Counted from the first letter of the stretch, positions 32,282 to 43,521 are shown. The stretch is 64,000 nt of DNA from Pseudomonas hygromyciniae (GCF_016925675.1 NZ_CP070506.1:1-64000), one strand, 5' to 3'. Notes: a model not told the origin generated them from the letters alone. Made by a program: numbers and translations.

Positions 32282-33205
32282 ATGTATGAAACCCTGGGAA
32301 ACCTGTCGCTGGACCTGCTGCGTGCTTTTGAAGCCGCCGCCCGTCATCGCAGCTTCACGGCAGCGGCGATGGAGCTGGGCACTACCCAGCCGGCGGTCAG
32401 CCAGCAGATCAAACGCCTGGAGGAACAGCTGGCGGTGCGTCTGTTCGACCGTATCTACCGGGGCATCGAATTGACGGATGCGGGCATGTTGCTGTTCGAA
32501 CACGTCCAGGCCGGCTTGCAGAGCATCAATACGGGCCTGAGCACGATCACCCAACAGGATCAGCATGAAGTGCTGCAAGTGGCCACCGACTTTGCCTTCG
32601 CCGCCTATTGGTTGATGCCGCGCCTGCATCGCTTTCACGAAGCCAACCCGCAGGTGGATGTGAGCCTAGTCACCAGCGAGCGCAATCACGCGACCTTGCG
32701 CAGCGATATCGACGTGGCGGTGCTGTTTGGTGACGGTCGTTTCAAGCAGGGCGACAGCCAGTGGCTGTTCAACGAAGAAGTGTTTCCGGTGTGCAGCCCG
32801 CAACTGCTCAAGGGCCGCACCACGCCGCTGTCTCTGCAGAGCCTGCAGCAATTGCCGTTGCTGCACCTGCGCCAGGAAAACAATAGCCAGTGGTTCGACT
32901 GGAACGGGGTATTTCGCGAGCTGGGGATCACCGCCGCACCGACGCCTGGGCCGCTGCGCTTTGACAATTACACCCTGCTGATCCAAGCAGCGATTGCCGG
33001 CCAGGGCGTGGCCATTGGCTGGCGCCACCTGGTGGATAACCTGCTCGAGCAAAACTGGCTGTGCCGGCCGATTGGCGACACGGTGATCTCGCGCTTTGGC
33101 TATTACGTGGTATTGCCCCAGCGCAAACGGCGTGGGCAGTTGATCGAGCGGTTTGTCGACTGGCTGGCGGCCGAGCAGGCCAGTAGCCTGATGCCGCCCC
33201 ATTGA
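32282..33205 (+). CDS. LysR-family regulator of the choline-sulfate genes
   Basis: The 307-residue LysR-type regulator has an N-terminal winged HTH (LDLLRAFEAAARHRSFTAAAMELGTTQPAVSQQIKRLEEQL) and a C-terminal effector domain. It lies divergently 103 bp from betC, the standard layout in which a LysR protein controls the neighbouring unit. Control of betC-choX is inferred from position. The intergenic region 32179-32281 should hold its operator. Confidence 0.9.
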   Translation: MYETLGNLSLDLLRAFEAAARHRSFTAAAMELGTTQPAVSQQIKRLEEQLAVRLFDRIYRGIELTDAGMLLFEHVQAGLQSINTGLSTITQQDQHEVLQVATDFAFAAYWLMPRLHRFHEANPQVDVSLVTSERNHATLRSDIDVAVLFGDGRFKQGDSQWLFNEEVFPVCSPQLLKGRTTPLSLQSLQQLPLLHLRQENNSQWFDWNGVFRELGITAAPTPGPLRFDNYTLLIQAAIAGQGVAIGWRHLVDNLLEQNWLCRPIGDTVISRFGYYVVLPQRKRRGQLIERFVDWLAAEQASSLMPPH

Positions 33206-33330
33206 GAGCATCTTGTGACAAGGGGACAAGCCCCCCTTGCCACAGAGTTGCCTCATCGCTGAGCCTCCCAGGCTTGGCCTGCCGTCGATTGCGGTCTAGG
33301 ATCGGCCGATCAACGAGTCCGGAGCCAGTC

Positions 33331-33657
33331 ATGCAACGTATCAAGGGCTATCACGCCCATATCTACTTCGACGCCAGCACCCTCGACCAGGCGCGCAAGC
33401 TCTGCGAAGACGCGGCGGCCATCTTCCCGGTGCGCATGGGGCGCATGCATGAGCGCCCGCTGGGCCCGCATCCGGACTGGAGCTGCCAGTTGGCGTTCGA
33501 CCCGCAGTACATCGGCGTGGCGTTGCCGTGGTTGGCCCTAAATCGCAACGGCTTGGTGGTGTTTCTGCACCCCGATACCGGCAATGACCTGAAGGACCAT
33601 ACCGACTACGCGATCTGGATGGGGGCCATGCGTCCGTTGGACTTGTCTATTTTTTAA
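33331..33657 (+). CDS. DOPA 4,5-dioxygenase-family protein
   Basis: The 108-residue protein matches the small DOPA-dioxygenase family: MQRIKGYHAHIYFDASTLDQA, PVRMGRMHERPLGPHPDWSCQ, and FLHPDTGNDLKDHTDYAIWMG. Conserved histidines (H8, H10 and others) could bind iron. Plant homologues open the DOPA ring, but the bacterial role is not established. ATG 33331 follows GGAGCC. It stands alone between the LysR gene and the dgo operon. Confidence 0.82.
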   Translation: MQRIKGYHAHIYFDASTLDQARKLCEDAAAIFPVRMGRMHERPLGPHPDWSCQLAFDPQYIGVALPWLALNRNGLVVFLHPDTGNDLKDHTDYAIWMGAMRPLDLSIF

Positions 33658-33820
33658 CCAGTTTCTGTCGGTCGAATCCTCACGTTCATGTGCGAAGAAA
33701 AGCACGGGGACGTGGGGATTTTTTCTGCGACGTTCCACTATATGGGATGTGTATTTATATATTGAGATATTCCAGGCCTTAGGTTTATAGTCGGCCATCT
33801 GCCACATTCCAGGTGAAGCG

Positions 33821-34786
33821 ATGCCGGCGCACTTGATCGCGCTCGATTGGGGAACCAGTTCCCTTCGTGCTTATAAACTCGGCCGCGATGGCCAGGTCCT
33901 CGAACAGCGCTCGCTGGCGTCGGGGATCATGCATTTGCCCAGCGAACCGCGGTTGATTGCCGGCGCTCACTGCCGCGATGGTTTTGAGCTGGCCTTTGAT
34001 GCCGCGTGCGGCGACTGGCTCGACGCGCAGCCCGATCTGCCGGTGATCGCCTGCGGCATGGTCGGCAGCGCCCAGGGTTGGGGCGAAGCGGCCTATCGCC
34101 ATACGCCGGTCGACGTCGCCAGCCTGGGCCTGGCGCTGCACAAGGTGCGCAGCCTGCGCGGTGTGGATGTGCATATCGTGCCCGGCGTGATCGAGCAGGT
34201 CGGTTTGCCCAACGTGATGCGCGGCGAAGAAACCCAGGTGCTTGGCGTACTGCAAGGCCTGCCGGCCAGCGCTGGATTATTGATCGGCTTGCCCGGCAGC
34301 CATTCCAAATGGGTCGAGGTGGTCGATGGCTGCATCACCCACTTCGACACCTTCATGACCGGTGAGCTGTTCGCGGTGCTGAGCACCCACAGCATTCTCG
34401 GGCGCACACAAAAGATCGCCGGGCAGTTCCAGGCCGAGGCCTTTGACCGAGGCGTGCAGGTGGCGCTTTCCCCGGATGGCCAACGCGGTGTGCTGTCGAC
34501 GCTATTCAGCGCACGCACCCTGGGGCTGACCGCTGAACTGGCTGCCGAGCAGCAGCCGGACTACTTGTCCGGCCTGCTGATCGGCCATGAACTGGCCGGT
34601 TTGCCCGACCGTACTCGCAACACGCCGATCATCCTGGTGGGCGCCGCCGCCCTTTGCGCCCGCTATCAACGTGCCCTCGCCCTGTGTGGTTTCAGCCAAG
34701 TCAGCCTCGCGCAACAAGCGACCGAGCGCGGTCTGTGGCAATTGGCGCTGGCCGCCGGGCTCACTCAACCTGCAATCGAGGCCTGA
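33821..34786 (+). CDS. dgoK: 2-dehydro-3-deoxygalactonokinase
   Basis: DgoK phosphorylates 2-keto-3-deoxygalactonate in the D-galactonate (De Ley-Doudoroff) pathway. The 321 residues start MPAHLIALDWGTSSLRAYKL, an ASKHA-fold phosphate-1 motif. They contain VIACGMVGSAQGW, LLIGLPGSHSKWVEV and DTFMTGELFAVLSTHS, matching the family. It is the first gene of dgoK-dgoA-dgoD-dgoT and ends 1 bp before dgoA. Confidence 0.94.
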   Translation: MPAHLIALDWGTSSLRAYKLGRDGQVLEQRSLASGIMHLPSEPRLIAGAHCRDGFELAFDAACGDWLDAQPDLPVIACGMVGSAQGWGEAAYRHTPVDVASLGLALHKVRSLRGVDVHIVPGVIEQVGLPNVMRGEETQVLGVLQGLPASAGLLIGLPGSHSKWVEVVDGCITHFDTFMTGELFAVLSTHSILGRTQKIAGQFQAEAFDRGVQVALSPDGQRGVLSTLFSARTLGLTAELAAEQQPDYLSGLLIGHELAGLPDRTRNTPIILVGAAALCARYQRALALCGFSQVSLAQQATERGLWQLALAAGLTQPAIEA

Positions 34787-34787
34787 C

Positions 34788-35408
34788 ATGCTCAAGCAAG
34801 CACTCACACACAACGGTTTGATCGCGATCCTGCGGGGCCTGCGCCCGGATGAGGCTGGCGCTGTCGGCCAGGTGCTGTACCAGGCCGGGTTGCGGGTGAT
34901 CGAAGTGCCGCTCAACTCGCCCGATCCCTACACCAGCATCCGCACCCTGCGTGAGACGTTGCCCGCCGATTGCCTGATCGGCGCCGGCACGGTGCTGACG
35001 CCCGAGCAGGTGGAACAGGTGAAGGCGGCCGGCGGCCAGGTCATCGTCATGCCCCACAGCGATGCCAAGGTGCTACGTGCGGCTAAAGCTGCGGGCCTGT
35101 ACCTGTCGCCCGGGGTCGCGACGCCCACCGAAGCCTTTGCCGCCCTGGCTGAAGGCGCCGATGTGCTGAAGCTGTTCCCCGCCGAGCAAATGGGTCCGGC
35201 GGTGGTCAAGGCCTGGCTGGCAGTGTTGCCGGCCGGCACGGTGCTGCTGCCGGTGGGCGGGATTACCCCGGACAACATGCAAGTGTTCGTCGACGCCGGG
35301 GTCAAGGGCTTTGGCCTGGGCTCCGGGCTTTACAAGCCCGGCATGACGGTCGAGCAGGTGGCGAGCCGTGCCCAGGCGTATGTCGCTGCCTGGAACGCCC
35401 TGAACTGA
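34788..35408 (+). CDS. dgoA: 2-dehydro-3-deoxy-6-phosphogalactonate aldolase
   Basis: DgoA cleaves 2-keto-3-deoxy-6-phosphogalactonate to pyruvate and glyceraldehyde 3-phosphate. The 206-residue KDPG/KDPGal class I aldolase shows LIAILRGLRPDEA, VIEVPLNSPDP, IGAGTVLTPEQV, the Schiff-base lysine region DVLKLFPAEQMGP and a phosphate-binding LPVGGITPDN. ATG 34788 was chosen because it restores the family length. It follows dgoK with a 1-bp gap. Confidence 0.94.
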   Translation: MLKQALTHNGLIAILRGLRPDEAGAVGQVLYQAGLRVIEVPLNSPDPYTSIRTLRETLPADCLIGAGTVLTPEQVEQVKAAGGQVIVMPHSDAKVLRAAKAAGLYLSPGVATPTEAFAALAEGADVLKLFPAEQMGPAVVKAWLAVLPAGTVLLPVGGITPDNMQVFVDAGVKGFGLGSGLYKPGMTVEQVASRAQAYVAAWNALN

Positions 35409-35456
35409 GTGTGCCTGGCGATCCAGGCGCTGCATCCGACAAGAGAGAACAAGAAG

Positions 35457-36605
35457 ATGAAAATCACCAAACTGACCACCTTTATCGTGCCGCCGCGCTG
35501 GTGCTTCCTCAAAGTGGAAACCGACCAGGGCGTGACCGGTTGGGGCGAGCCCGTGGTTGAAGGCCGCGCCCACACCGTGGCGGCTGCGGTCGAAGAACTG
35601 TCTGACTACTTGATCGGCAAAGACCCACGCAATATCGAAGATATCTGGACGGTGCTGTATCGCGGCGGCTTCTACCGCGGTGGCGCGATCCATATGAGTG
35701 CGCTGGCCGGCATCGACCAAGCGCTGTGGGACATCAAGGGCAAGGCCCTCGGTGTGTCAGTCAGCGACCTGCTGGGCGGCCAGGTGCGGGACAAGATCCG
35801 CGTCTATTCGTGGATCGGCGGCGACCGCCCGGCCGACACCGCCCGCGCCGCCAAGGAGGCCGTGGCCCGTGGGTTTACAGCGGTGAAGATGAACGGCACC
35901 GAGGAGCTGCAATTTCTCGACACCTTTGACAAGGTCGACCAGGCCCTGGCCAACGTCGCTGCCGTGCGCGATGCGGTCGGCCCGAATGTCGGCATCGGTG
36001 TGGACTTCCATGGTCGCGTGCACAAGCCCATGGCCAAGGTGCTGATGAAAGAGCTGGATGCGTACAAGCTGATGTTCATCGAAGAACCGGTGCTGAGCGA
36101 AAACTACGAAGCGCTCAAAGAGCTGGCGCCTTTGACCAGCACCCCGATTGCCCTGGGTGAGCGGTTGTTTTCGCGCTGGGACTTCAAGCGTGTGCTCAGT
36201 GAAGGTTACGTCGACATCATCCAGCCGGACGCGTCCCACGCCGGCGGCATCACCGAAACCCGCAAGATCGCCAATATGGCCGAAGCCTACGACGTGGCCC
36301 TCGCCCTGCACTGCCCGCTGGGCCCGATTGCCCTGGCGGCATGCCTGCAACTGGACGCGGTTTGCTACAACGCGTTTATCCAGGAGCAAAGCCTGGGCAT
36401 TCACTACAACGAAAGCAACGACCTGCTCGACTACGTGCGCGATCCGGGTGTTTTCGACTACGACCAGGGCTTTGTGAAGATCCCCAACGGGCCGGGGCTG
36501 GGGATCGAGATCAACGAAGAATACGTGATCGAACGGGCCGCCATCGGCCATCGCTGGCGCAACCCGATCTGGCGGCATGCCGATGGCAGCTTTGCCGAGT
36601 GGTAA
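35457..36605 (+). CDS. dgoD: D-galactonate dehydratase
   Basis: DgoD dehydrates D-galactonate to 2-keto-3-deoxygalactonate. The 382-residue enolase-superfamily protein starts [20 protein letters not shown]. It contains [23 protein letters not shown], the metal-ligand block [51 protein letters not shown] and the catalytic region [18 protein letters not shown] 35457 follows AAGAGAGAAC. The neighbours dgoK and dgoA support the assignment over other acid-sugar dehydratases. Confidence 0.95.
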   Translation: MKITKLTTFIVPPRWCFLKVETDQGVTGWGEPVVEGRAHTVAAAVEELSDYLIGKDPRNIEDIWTVLYRGGFYRGGAIHMSALAGIDQALWDIKGKALGVSVSDLLGGQVRDKIRVYSWIGGDRPADTARAAKEAVARGFTAVKMNGTEELQFLDTFDKVDQALANVAAVRDAVGPNVGIGVDFHGRVHKPMAKVLMKELDAYKLMFIEEPVLSENYEALKELAPLTSTPIALGERLFSRWDFKRVLSEGYVDIIQPDASHAGGITETRKIANMAEAYDVALALHCPLGPIALAACLQLDAVCYNAFIQEQSLGIHYNESNDLLDYVRDPGVFDYDQGFVKIPNGPGLGIEINEEYVIERAAIGHRWRNPIWRHADGSFAEW

Positions 36606-36617
36606 TAACGCGGTCCA

Positions 36618-36695
36618 TGTGGGAGCTGGCTTGCCTGCGATAGCGATGTTGAATGTTCCACCGCCATCGCAGGCAAGCCAGCTACCGCCTCCCAG
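36618..36695. repeat. Degenerate REP pair (family A)
   Basis: TGTGGGAGCTGGCTTGCCTG faces ATCGCAGGCAAGCCAGCT, but the right unit is interrupted before the expected CCCACA. The pair lies between dgoD and the MFS transporter gene, inside the presumed operon. Confidence 0.7.
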
Positions 36696-36743
36696 TCAGA
36701 TAGCCGTCAACCGACCTCAATAAACATAATAAGAGGCTCCCCC

Positions 36744-38060
36744 ATGCACCCTGAAACCCTCACCGGGCAGGCATCTTTAGTCACGCCCAGCCGCAAGCGC
36801 TACTTCATCATGGTCCTGTTGTTTATCACGGTGGTGATCAACTACCTGGACCGCAGCAACCTGTCGATTGCGGCGCCGGCCCTGACCAGCGAACTGGGCA
36901 TCGACCCGGTGCATGTGGGGCTGATTTTCTCGGCGTTCGGCTGGACCTACGCCGCCATGCAAATCCCCGGCGGCTGGTTGGTGGACCGGGTGCCGCCGCG
37001 CATCCTTTACACCGCCGCCCTGCTGCTTTGGTCCATCGCCACGGTGATGCTGGGATTTGCCGCCAGCTTCATCGCCCTGTTCGTGTTGCGCATGGCGGTG
37101 GGCGCCCTGGAAGCACCGGCCTATCCAATCAACAGCCGGGTGGTCACCAGTTGGTTTCCCGAGCGTGAGCGCGCCACGGCCATTGGCTTCTACACGTCGG
37201 GGCAGTTCGTCGGGCTGGCATTCCTCACCCCGGTGCTGGCCTGGTTGCAGCACCACTATGGCTGGCACATGGTGTTTATCAGCACCGGCGCGGTAGGCAT
37301 TCTATGGGCGCTGGTGTGGTACGCGGTGTACCGCGAGCCGCGCGATTTCAAAGGGGTCAACAGCGCGGAAATCGAGCTGATCCGCGCAGGCGGCGGGCTG
37401 GTGGACCTGGATGCACAAACCGCCAAGCGCAAGGCGCCGTTCAGTTGGGTCGACCTGGGTATCGTCCTGACTAAACGCAAACTGTGGGGCATCTACCTGG
37501 GCCAGTTCTGCCTGAACTCGACCCTGTGGTTTTTTCTGACGTGGTTCCCGACCTACCTGGTGAAATATCGCGGCATGGACTTCATCAAGTCCGGCCTGCT
37601 CGCCTCGCTGCCCTTCCTCGCGGCGTTTGTCGGGGTGTTGTGTTCCGGGTTGTTTTCCGACTGGCTGATCCGCCGGGGCGCCTCGGTAGGCTTTGCGCGC
37701 AAGTTGCCGATCATCAGCGGCTTGCTGATTTCTACGGCGATCATCGGCGCCAACTTCGTCGATTCGACGCCGCTGGTGATTGCGTTCCTGGCGGTGGCGT
37801 TTTTTGGCAATGGCCTGGCGTCGATTACCTGGTCGCTGGTCTCGACCCTGGCTCCGGCGCGGCTGTTGGGGTTGACGGGTGGGGTGTTCAACTTCATCGG
37901 CAACCTGGCGGCGATCACCACGCCCATCGTCATTGGCTTTTTGGCCACGGGCGACTCGTTTGCGCCGGCGATTACCTACATTGCGGTGCTGGCGCTGTTG
38001 GGAGCGCTGTCCTACATATTGCTGGTGGGTAAGGTCGAACGTATCGAGCTGAAGGAATAA
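36744..38060 (+). CDS. dgoT: MFS transporter, probable D-galactonate importer
   Basis: The 438-residue major facilitator protein belongs to the anion:cation symporter family. It shows about 12 hydrophobic segments, the N-terminal INYLDRSNLSIAAPAL, and GWLVDRVPPRILY between helices 2 and 3. Placement directly after dgoK-dgoA-dgoD makes D-galactonate the likely substrate, though related hexonates are possible. A 138-bp gap with a REP pair separates it from dgoD. A 100-bp REPIN follows its stop. Confidence 0.88.
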   Translation: MHPETLTGQASLVTPSRKRYFIMVLLFITVVINYLDRSNLSIAAPALTSELGIDPVHVGLIFSAFGWTYAAMQIPGGWLVDRVPPRILYTAALLLWSIATVMLGFAASFIALFVLRMAVGALEAPAYPINSRVVTSWFPERERATAIGFYTSGQFVGLAFLTPVLAWLQHHYGWHMVFISTGAVGILWALVWYAVYREPRDFKGVNSAEIELIRAGGGLVDLDAQTAKRKAPFSWVDLGIVLTKRKLWGIYLGQFCLNSTLWFFLTWFPTYLVKYRGMDFIKSGLLASLPFLAAFVGVLCSGLFSDWLIRRGASVGFARKLPIISGLLISTAIIGANFVDSTPLVIAFLAVAFFGNGLASITWSLVSTLAPARLLGLTGGVFNFIGNLAAITTPIVIGFLATGDSFAPAITYIAVLALLGALSYILLVGKVERIELKE

Positions 38061-38066
38061 AGCTGT

Positions 38067-38166
38067 TGTAGGAGCGAGCTTGCTCGCGAAGATCGTCAAC
38101 GACAACACGGGCATCCTGAATGAGCGCGTTGTCTTGGCGTTTTTCGCGAGCAAGCTCGCTCCTACA
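38067..38166. repeat. REPIN copy 2 of the 100-bp family (family B)
   Basis: It starts TGTAGGAGCGAGCTTGCTCG and ends CGAGCAAGCTCGCTCCTACA, exactly 100 bp. The interior has AACGACAACACGGG and CTGAATGAGCGCG, matching copies 1, 3 and 5. It lies between convergent dgoT and trpA. Confidence 0.92.
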
Positions 38167-38177
38167 AGGGGTGGGGA

Positions 38178-38986
38178 TTATTTACGGGCGTTGCGTACAC
38201 CTTCCGACAAGGCTGCACACAGGCTCAACACCCCATCAATCGCTTGCTGGTCGTTGCTGGCATTGGCGATGTGGTCGATCAGCGCCGAACCCACCACCAC
38301 ACCGTCCGCCAAGCGGGCGATGGCAGCGGCTTGTTCCGGGGTGCGGATGCCAAAGCCGATGCTGATCGGCAGGTCGGTATGCCGGCGCAGGCGGCCGACC
38401 GCTTCTTCGACGTGTTCCAGGGTGGCGGCACCGGCACCGGTTACACCGGCAACCGACACGTAGTACACAAAACCCGAGCTGCCGTTGAGCACCGTGGGCA
38501 GGCGTACATCGTCGGTGGTCGGCGTGGTCAGGCGGATAAAGTCGATGCCCGCGGCCTGGGCCGGGTCGCACAGTTCGCTGTTATGTTCCGGCGGTACGTC
38601 GACCACGATCAGGCCATCGACGCCGGCTTCTTTTGCGTCAGCGATAAAACGTGGCACGCCATACATGTGGATCGGGTTGAAGTAGCCCATCAACACCAGC
38701 GGCGTATCGCTGTTGTCCTTGCGGAACTCGCGCACCATCTGCAGGGTTTTCACCAGATTCTGCTTGGCGCCCAACGCCCGGATGTTGGCCAGTTGGATCG
38801 CTGGGCCGTCGGCCATCGGGTCGGTGAAGGGCATGCCCAACTCGATCACATCGGCGCCGGCTGCCGGCAAGCCCTTGAGGATCGCCAGGGAGGTGTCATA
38901 CCCCGGGTCGCCAGCGGTGACGAAGGTCACCAGGGCGGCGCGGTTTTGTTCCTTGAGTTGCGCAAAGCGGGTTTGCAGGCGGCTCA

Positions 38987-38987
<1 letters not shown>
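38178..38987 (-). CDS. trpA: Tryptophan synthase alpha chain
   Basis: TrpA cleaves indole-3-glycerol phosphate to indole and glyceraldehyde 3-phosphate. The 269 residues show [36 protein letters not shown] with the catalytic glutamate and aspartate, and [14 protein letters not shown]. The start overlaps the trpB stop by one base (TGATG), coupling the two subunits of the tunnel complex. Confidence 0.98.
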
Positions 38988-40315
<1,328 letters not shown>

Positions 40316-40321
40316 TCACAG

Positions 40322-41218
40322 ATGAATCGAGACCTTCCGCCCCTTAATGCCCTGCGTGCGTTCGAAGCCACTGCCCGCCTCAATAGCGTCAGCCAGGCCG
40401 CAGAGCAATTGCATGTGACCCACGGCGCCGTCAGCCGACAACTGAAAGTGTTGGAAGAACACCTGGGTGTGAGTCTGTTCGTCAAGGATGGGCGTGGCAT
40501 TAAACTCACAGATGCCGGCGTGCGGCTGCGCGATGCCAGCTTCGAGGCGTTCGAGCGCTTGCGCGATGTGTGCGGGGAGTTGACCCAGAGCAGCGTCGAC
40601 GCGCCGTTTGTCCTCGGCTGCTCCGGCAGTTTGCTGGCGCGCTGGTTTATTCCACGGCTAGGGCGCTTGAATGCGGACTTGCCGGATTTGCGCCTGCACC
40701 TGTCGGCGGGCGAAGGCGACCTTGATCCAAGGCGGCCTGGCCTGGACGCCCTGCTGCTGTTTGCCGAGCCACCGTGGCCTGCGGATATGCAGGTGTACGA
40801 ACTGGCCAGCGAGCGCATCGGCCCGGTGATGAGCCCGCACTTTGCCCACTATCAAGCCCTGCGCCAGGCACCTGCGCAGGCTTTGTTAGACGAGGCTTTG
40901 TTGCACACCACCTCACGCCCGCAAGCCTGGCCCAACTGGGCGCAGCACCATGGCATCGACGCCGGCGCGTTGAAGTACGGCCAGGGTTTTGAGCATTTGT
41001 ATTATTTGCTGGAGGCGGCCGTGGCAGGCCTGGGGGTGGCGATCGCACCGCAACCGCTGGTGGCGGAGGATGTGCGCGCCGGTCGCCTGGTTGCGCCGTG
41101 GGGCTTTAGCCAGACCCCGGCGCAACTGGCGTTGTGGCTACCCAAGCGCGCCGCGGATGGGCGCGCCCGGCAGTTGGCGCAGTGGCTCAAGGCTGAGCTG
41201 GCGCGCCAACCGGTTTAG
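40322..41218 (+). CDS. trpI: LysR-family activator of trpBA
   Basis: TrpI activates trpBA when indoleglycerol phosphate accumulates. The 298-residue protein starts [20 protein letters not shown] and has the LysR HTH ([28 protein letters not shown]) and an effector-binding domain. Divergence from trpB with a short spacer is the classical Pseudomonas arrangement. The start at 40322 fits the family better than the frame opening at 40277. Its stop overlaps the convergent DUF883 gene by 4 bp. Confidence 0.95.
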   Translation: MNRDLPPLNALRAFEATARLNSVSQAAEQLHVTHGAVSRQLKVLEEHLGVSLFVKDGRGIKLTDAGVRLRDASFEAFERLRDVCGELTQSSVDAPFVLGCSGSLLARWFIPRLGRLNADLPDLRLHLSAGEGDLDPRRPGLDALLLFAEPPWPADMQVYELASERIGPVMSPHFAHYQALRQAPAQALLDEALLHTTSRPQAWPNWAQHHGIDAGALKYGQGFEHLYYLLEAAVAGLGVAIAPQPLVAEDVRAGRLVAPWGFSQTPAQLALWLPKRAADGRARQLAQWLKAELARQPV

Positions 41219-41541
41219 TCACCGCGTTTGCACAGCAGGTAAGCCGCCAGCAGGCCCAGCGCGCCAACGGCAACGCCGGCGGTGGTCCACGGGTGCTCCT
41301 GGGCATAGTCACGGGTGGCAACCCCGGTTTCGCGGATTTTGACTTTGCTTTCTTCGTAGGCATCGCTGATCAGGTGGCGCGAATGCTTCAGCGCGCTCTC
41401 AGCGTTGGCTTTGAGGGCCTTAAGGGTTTTGCGCGACTCGTCGGATGCATCGTCCTTGAGGCTCTCAAGGGATTTGAGCAGGCTCGAAATCTCGGCTTCC
41501 ATGCTTTCCAATGACGCTTTGCGTAAAGAGGTGTTGGCCAT
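41215..41541 (-). CDS. DUF883 (ElaB/YqjD-like) membrane-anchored protein
   Basis: The 108-residue protein has a long charged helical, coiled-coil-like body (residues about 10-80) and one C-terminal transmembrane helix ([19 protein letters not shown]) ending in KRGD. That is the architecture of ElaB/YqjD proteins, which in E. coli are inner-membrane proteins that bind ribosomes in stationary phase. Function here is inferred only at family level. It overlaps the trpI end on the other strand. Confidence 0.88.
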   Translation of the reverse strand: MANTSLRKASLESMEAEISSLLKSLESLKDDASDESRKTLKALKANAESALKHSRHLISDAYEESKVKIRETGVATRDYAQEHPWTTAGVAVGALGLLAAYLLCKRGD

Positions 41542-41696
41542 GTGGGCTCTCCTGGAGTGAATGAGTAACGTGTGTTGATTCCGACTGCGGGGGTTTCAGA
41601 AAGTGCAGTAAATCTGAACTTTCAAGTGAGAAGTACCGCCAGAAGCAGTACGAAGAATCACTGCTAGGCTTCATTCAACCACCCAGGAGAACGCTC

Positions 41697-41912
41697 ATGA
41701 CTGATCATCACACCTACAAGAAAGTCGAACTGGTGGGCTCGTCCCCAACCAGCATCGAGGACGCCATCAACAATGCCCTGGCCGAGGCCAGCAAGAGCAT
41801 CAAGCACCTGGAGTGGTTTGAGGTGACCGAAACCCGTGGCCACATCAAGGACGGCAAGGCCGCGCACTTTCAGGTGACCCTCAAGGTGGGCTTTCGTATT
41901 GCCAATAGTTGA
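41697..41912 (+). CDS. Dodecin (flavin-binding dodecamer)
   Basis: The 71-residue protein matches dodecins, small proteins that form hollow dodecamers storing FMN or riboflavin and coenzyme A. Typical blocks are YKKVELVGSSPTSIEDAINNAL, the flavin-stacking tryptophan in HLEWFEVTETRGHI and HFQVTLKVGFRI. ATG 41697 follows AGGAGAACGCTC, a strong ribosome site. It is monocistronic. Confidence 0.93.
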   Translation: MTDHHTYKKVELVGSSPTSIEDAINNALAEASKSIKHLEWFEVTETRGHIKDGKAAHFQVTLKVGFRIANS

Positions 41913-42025
41913 TAGGCACAGTTGAACTTGCACGCTGGCCGATTGCCATAACCTGCGCGACACCTTGGGGCGCCGATGCCAAATGCATCGGCGTACATTT
42001 TTTGATCAGCGCAAGGAAGTAACGG

Positions 42026-42250
42026 ATGAAGAAGTTTCTGTTAGCACTAGGTTTGTTGAGCCTGGCAGGTACAGCCCTGGCGGCTGGCAAGGACTGTGGC
42101 GAGCTGAAAAGCGAAATCGAGGCCAAGATCCAGGCCAATGGCGCCTCCGGGTACACCCTGGAAATTGTCGATAAAGGCAGCGCAACCAACGGCGACGTGG
42201 TCGGCAGTTGCGAAGGCGGTACCAAGGAAATCGTCTACAACCGCGGGTGA
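42026..42250 (+). CDS. DUF1161 small exported protein, copy 1
   Basis: The 74-residue protein has a signal peptide (MKKFLLALGLLSLAGTALAA) and a mature part with two cysteines (KDCGELKSEIEAKI and GSCEGGTKEIVYNR), probably disulfide-linked in the periplasm. It matches the DUF1161 family, whose function is unknown. A paralogue lies at 44163-44402. A strong terminator follows. Confidence 0.88.
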   Translation: MKKFLLALGLLSLAGTALAAGKDCGELKSEIEAKIQANGASGYTLEIVDKGSATNGDVVGSCEGGTKEIVYNRG

Positions 42251-42268
42251 TCCCGTGTGGCAGACATA

Positions 42269-42297
42269 AAAACCGACGCCAGGGCGTCGGTTTTTTT
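42269..42297 (+). terminator. Intrinsic terminator between DUF1161 copy 1 and the monooxygenase gene
   Basis: Arms 42269-42280 and 42283-42294 pair perfectly (ACCGACGCC with GGCGTCGGT at the core) and are flanked by A and T runs on the two sides. The symmetric layout should serve both convergent genes. Confidence 0.9.
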
Positions 42298-42308
42298 GTG
42301 CCTGTGGA

Positions 42309-43310
42309 TCAGCCTTTCATCACCTGCGCCAGCAACTCGTAGGAATGAATCCGATCAGCATGCTCGTACAAGTCACAGGTAAAGATCAGCTCATCGGCAC
42401 CGGTTTGCTCGATCAATACTTCCAGCTTGGCGCGAATTTTCGCCGGGCTTCCGACCATGGCCAGACCCAGGAAACTGCCTACCGCGTCCTTCTCATGGGG
42501 CAGCCACAGGCCGTCCATGCTATCCACCGGCGGGCGCTGCACCAGGCTTTGCCCACGCATCAGCGCGAGAATGCGTTGGTAGACCGAGGTGGCCAGGTAA
42601 TTGGCCTGCTCATCGGTATCGGCAGCCACCAGGGGCACGCCGAGCATCACGTAGGGTTTGTCGAGTACCGCCGAAGGCTTGAAGTGATTGCGGTAGACGC
42701 GAATCGCCTCATGCATCATGCGCGGTGCGAAATGTGAGGCGAAGGCGTAGGGCAAACCGCGTTCACCGGCCAGTTGCGCGCTGAACAGGCTGGAGCCGAG
42801 CAGCCACACCGGCACGTTGGTGCCGGTGCCCGGTACGGCGATCACCCGTTGGTCGGGGGTGCGCGGGCCCAGATAGGCCATCAACTCGGCCACATCTTCG
42901 GGGAAGTCATCGGCACTGCCGGAGCGCTCGCGGCGCAGGGCGCGGGCGGTCATCTGGTCGGAGCCGGGCGCGCGGCCCAGGCCCAGGTCGATACGGCCGG
43001 GGTACAGGCTTTCCAGGGTGCCGAACTGTTCAGCGATCACCAGCGGTGCATGGTTGGGCAGCATCACGCCGCCTGCGCCGACCCGGATGGTCGAGGTGCC
43101 GCCGGCCAGGTAGCCCAGCAACACCGAGGTCGCGGAACTGGCGATGCCATCCATATTGTGGTGCTCGGCCACCCAGAAACGGGTGTAGCCGAGGTTTTCC
43201 ACGTGTTGGGCCAGGTCCAGGGAATTGCGCAGCGACTGCGCCGGGCTGCCATTGGCGCGCACCGGTACCAAGTCGAGGGTCGAGAACTTCACTTCGGACA
43301 ACGGTTTCAT
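42309..43310 (-). CDS. Luciferase-like (LLM) flavin-dependent monooxygenase
   Basis: The 333-residue protein belongs to the bacterial-luciferase-like F420/FMN monooxygenases of the MsnO8 group. Markers are [58 protein letters not shown] and [17 protein letters not shown]. The substrate is unknown; family members act on a wide range of small molecules with reduced flavin. There is no flavin reductase gene beside it. Confidence 0.9.
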   Translation of the reverse strand: MKPLSEVKFSTLDLVPVRANGSPAQSLRNSLDLAQHVENLGYTRFWVAEHHNMDGIASSATSVLLGYLAGGTSTIRVGAGGVMLPNHAPLVIAEQFGTLESLYPGRIDLGLGRAPGSDQMTARALRRERSGSADDFPEDVAELMAYLGPRTPDQRVIAVPGTGTNVPVWLLGSSLFSAQLAGERGLPYAFASHFAPRMMHEAIRVYRNHFKPSAVLDKPYVMLGVPLVAADTDEQANYLATSVYQRILALMRGQSLVQRPPVDSMDGLWLPHEKDAVGSFLGLAMVGSPAKIRAKLEVLIEQTGADELIFTCDLYEHADRIHSYELLAQVMKG

Positions 43311-43521
43311 AAGCCTGCTTCTCCTAAGGGCGCAGGCTTGTGACGAACCAAAACCTGCCGCTTCATGTGCATGCTCTATGCAATGTGGGCATATACCCGA
43401 GATTCAATAGCGGGCATGAAATTTCCTACTTGCCTGCTTGGTTTTTCCGACAGGGTGAACTTTGCCAGAGGTTCTATCCTCAGAACCTTACTGATGCACA
43501 ACCACTGCTTGGGAGAACGCT

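Noticed and set aside
36777..38153. Long minus-strand frames opposite dgoT
   Set aside because: They overlap the well-supported MFS gene and the REPIN and have no coding features of their own.
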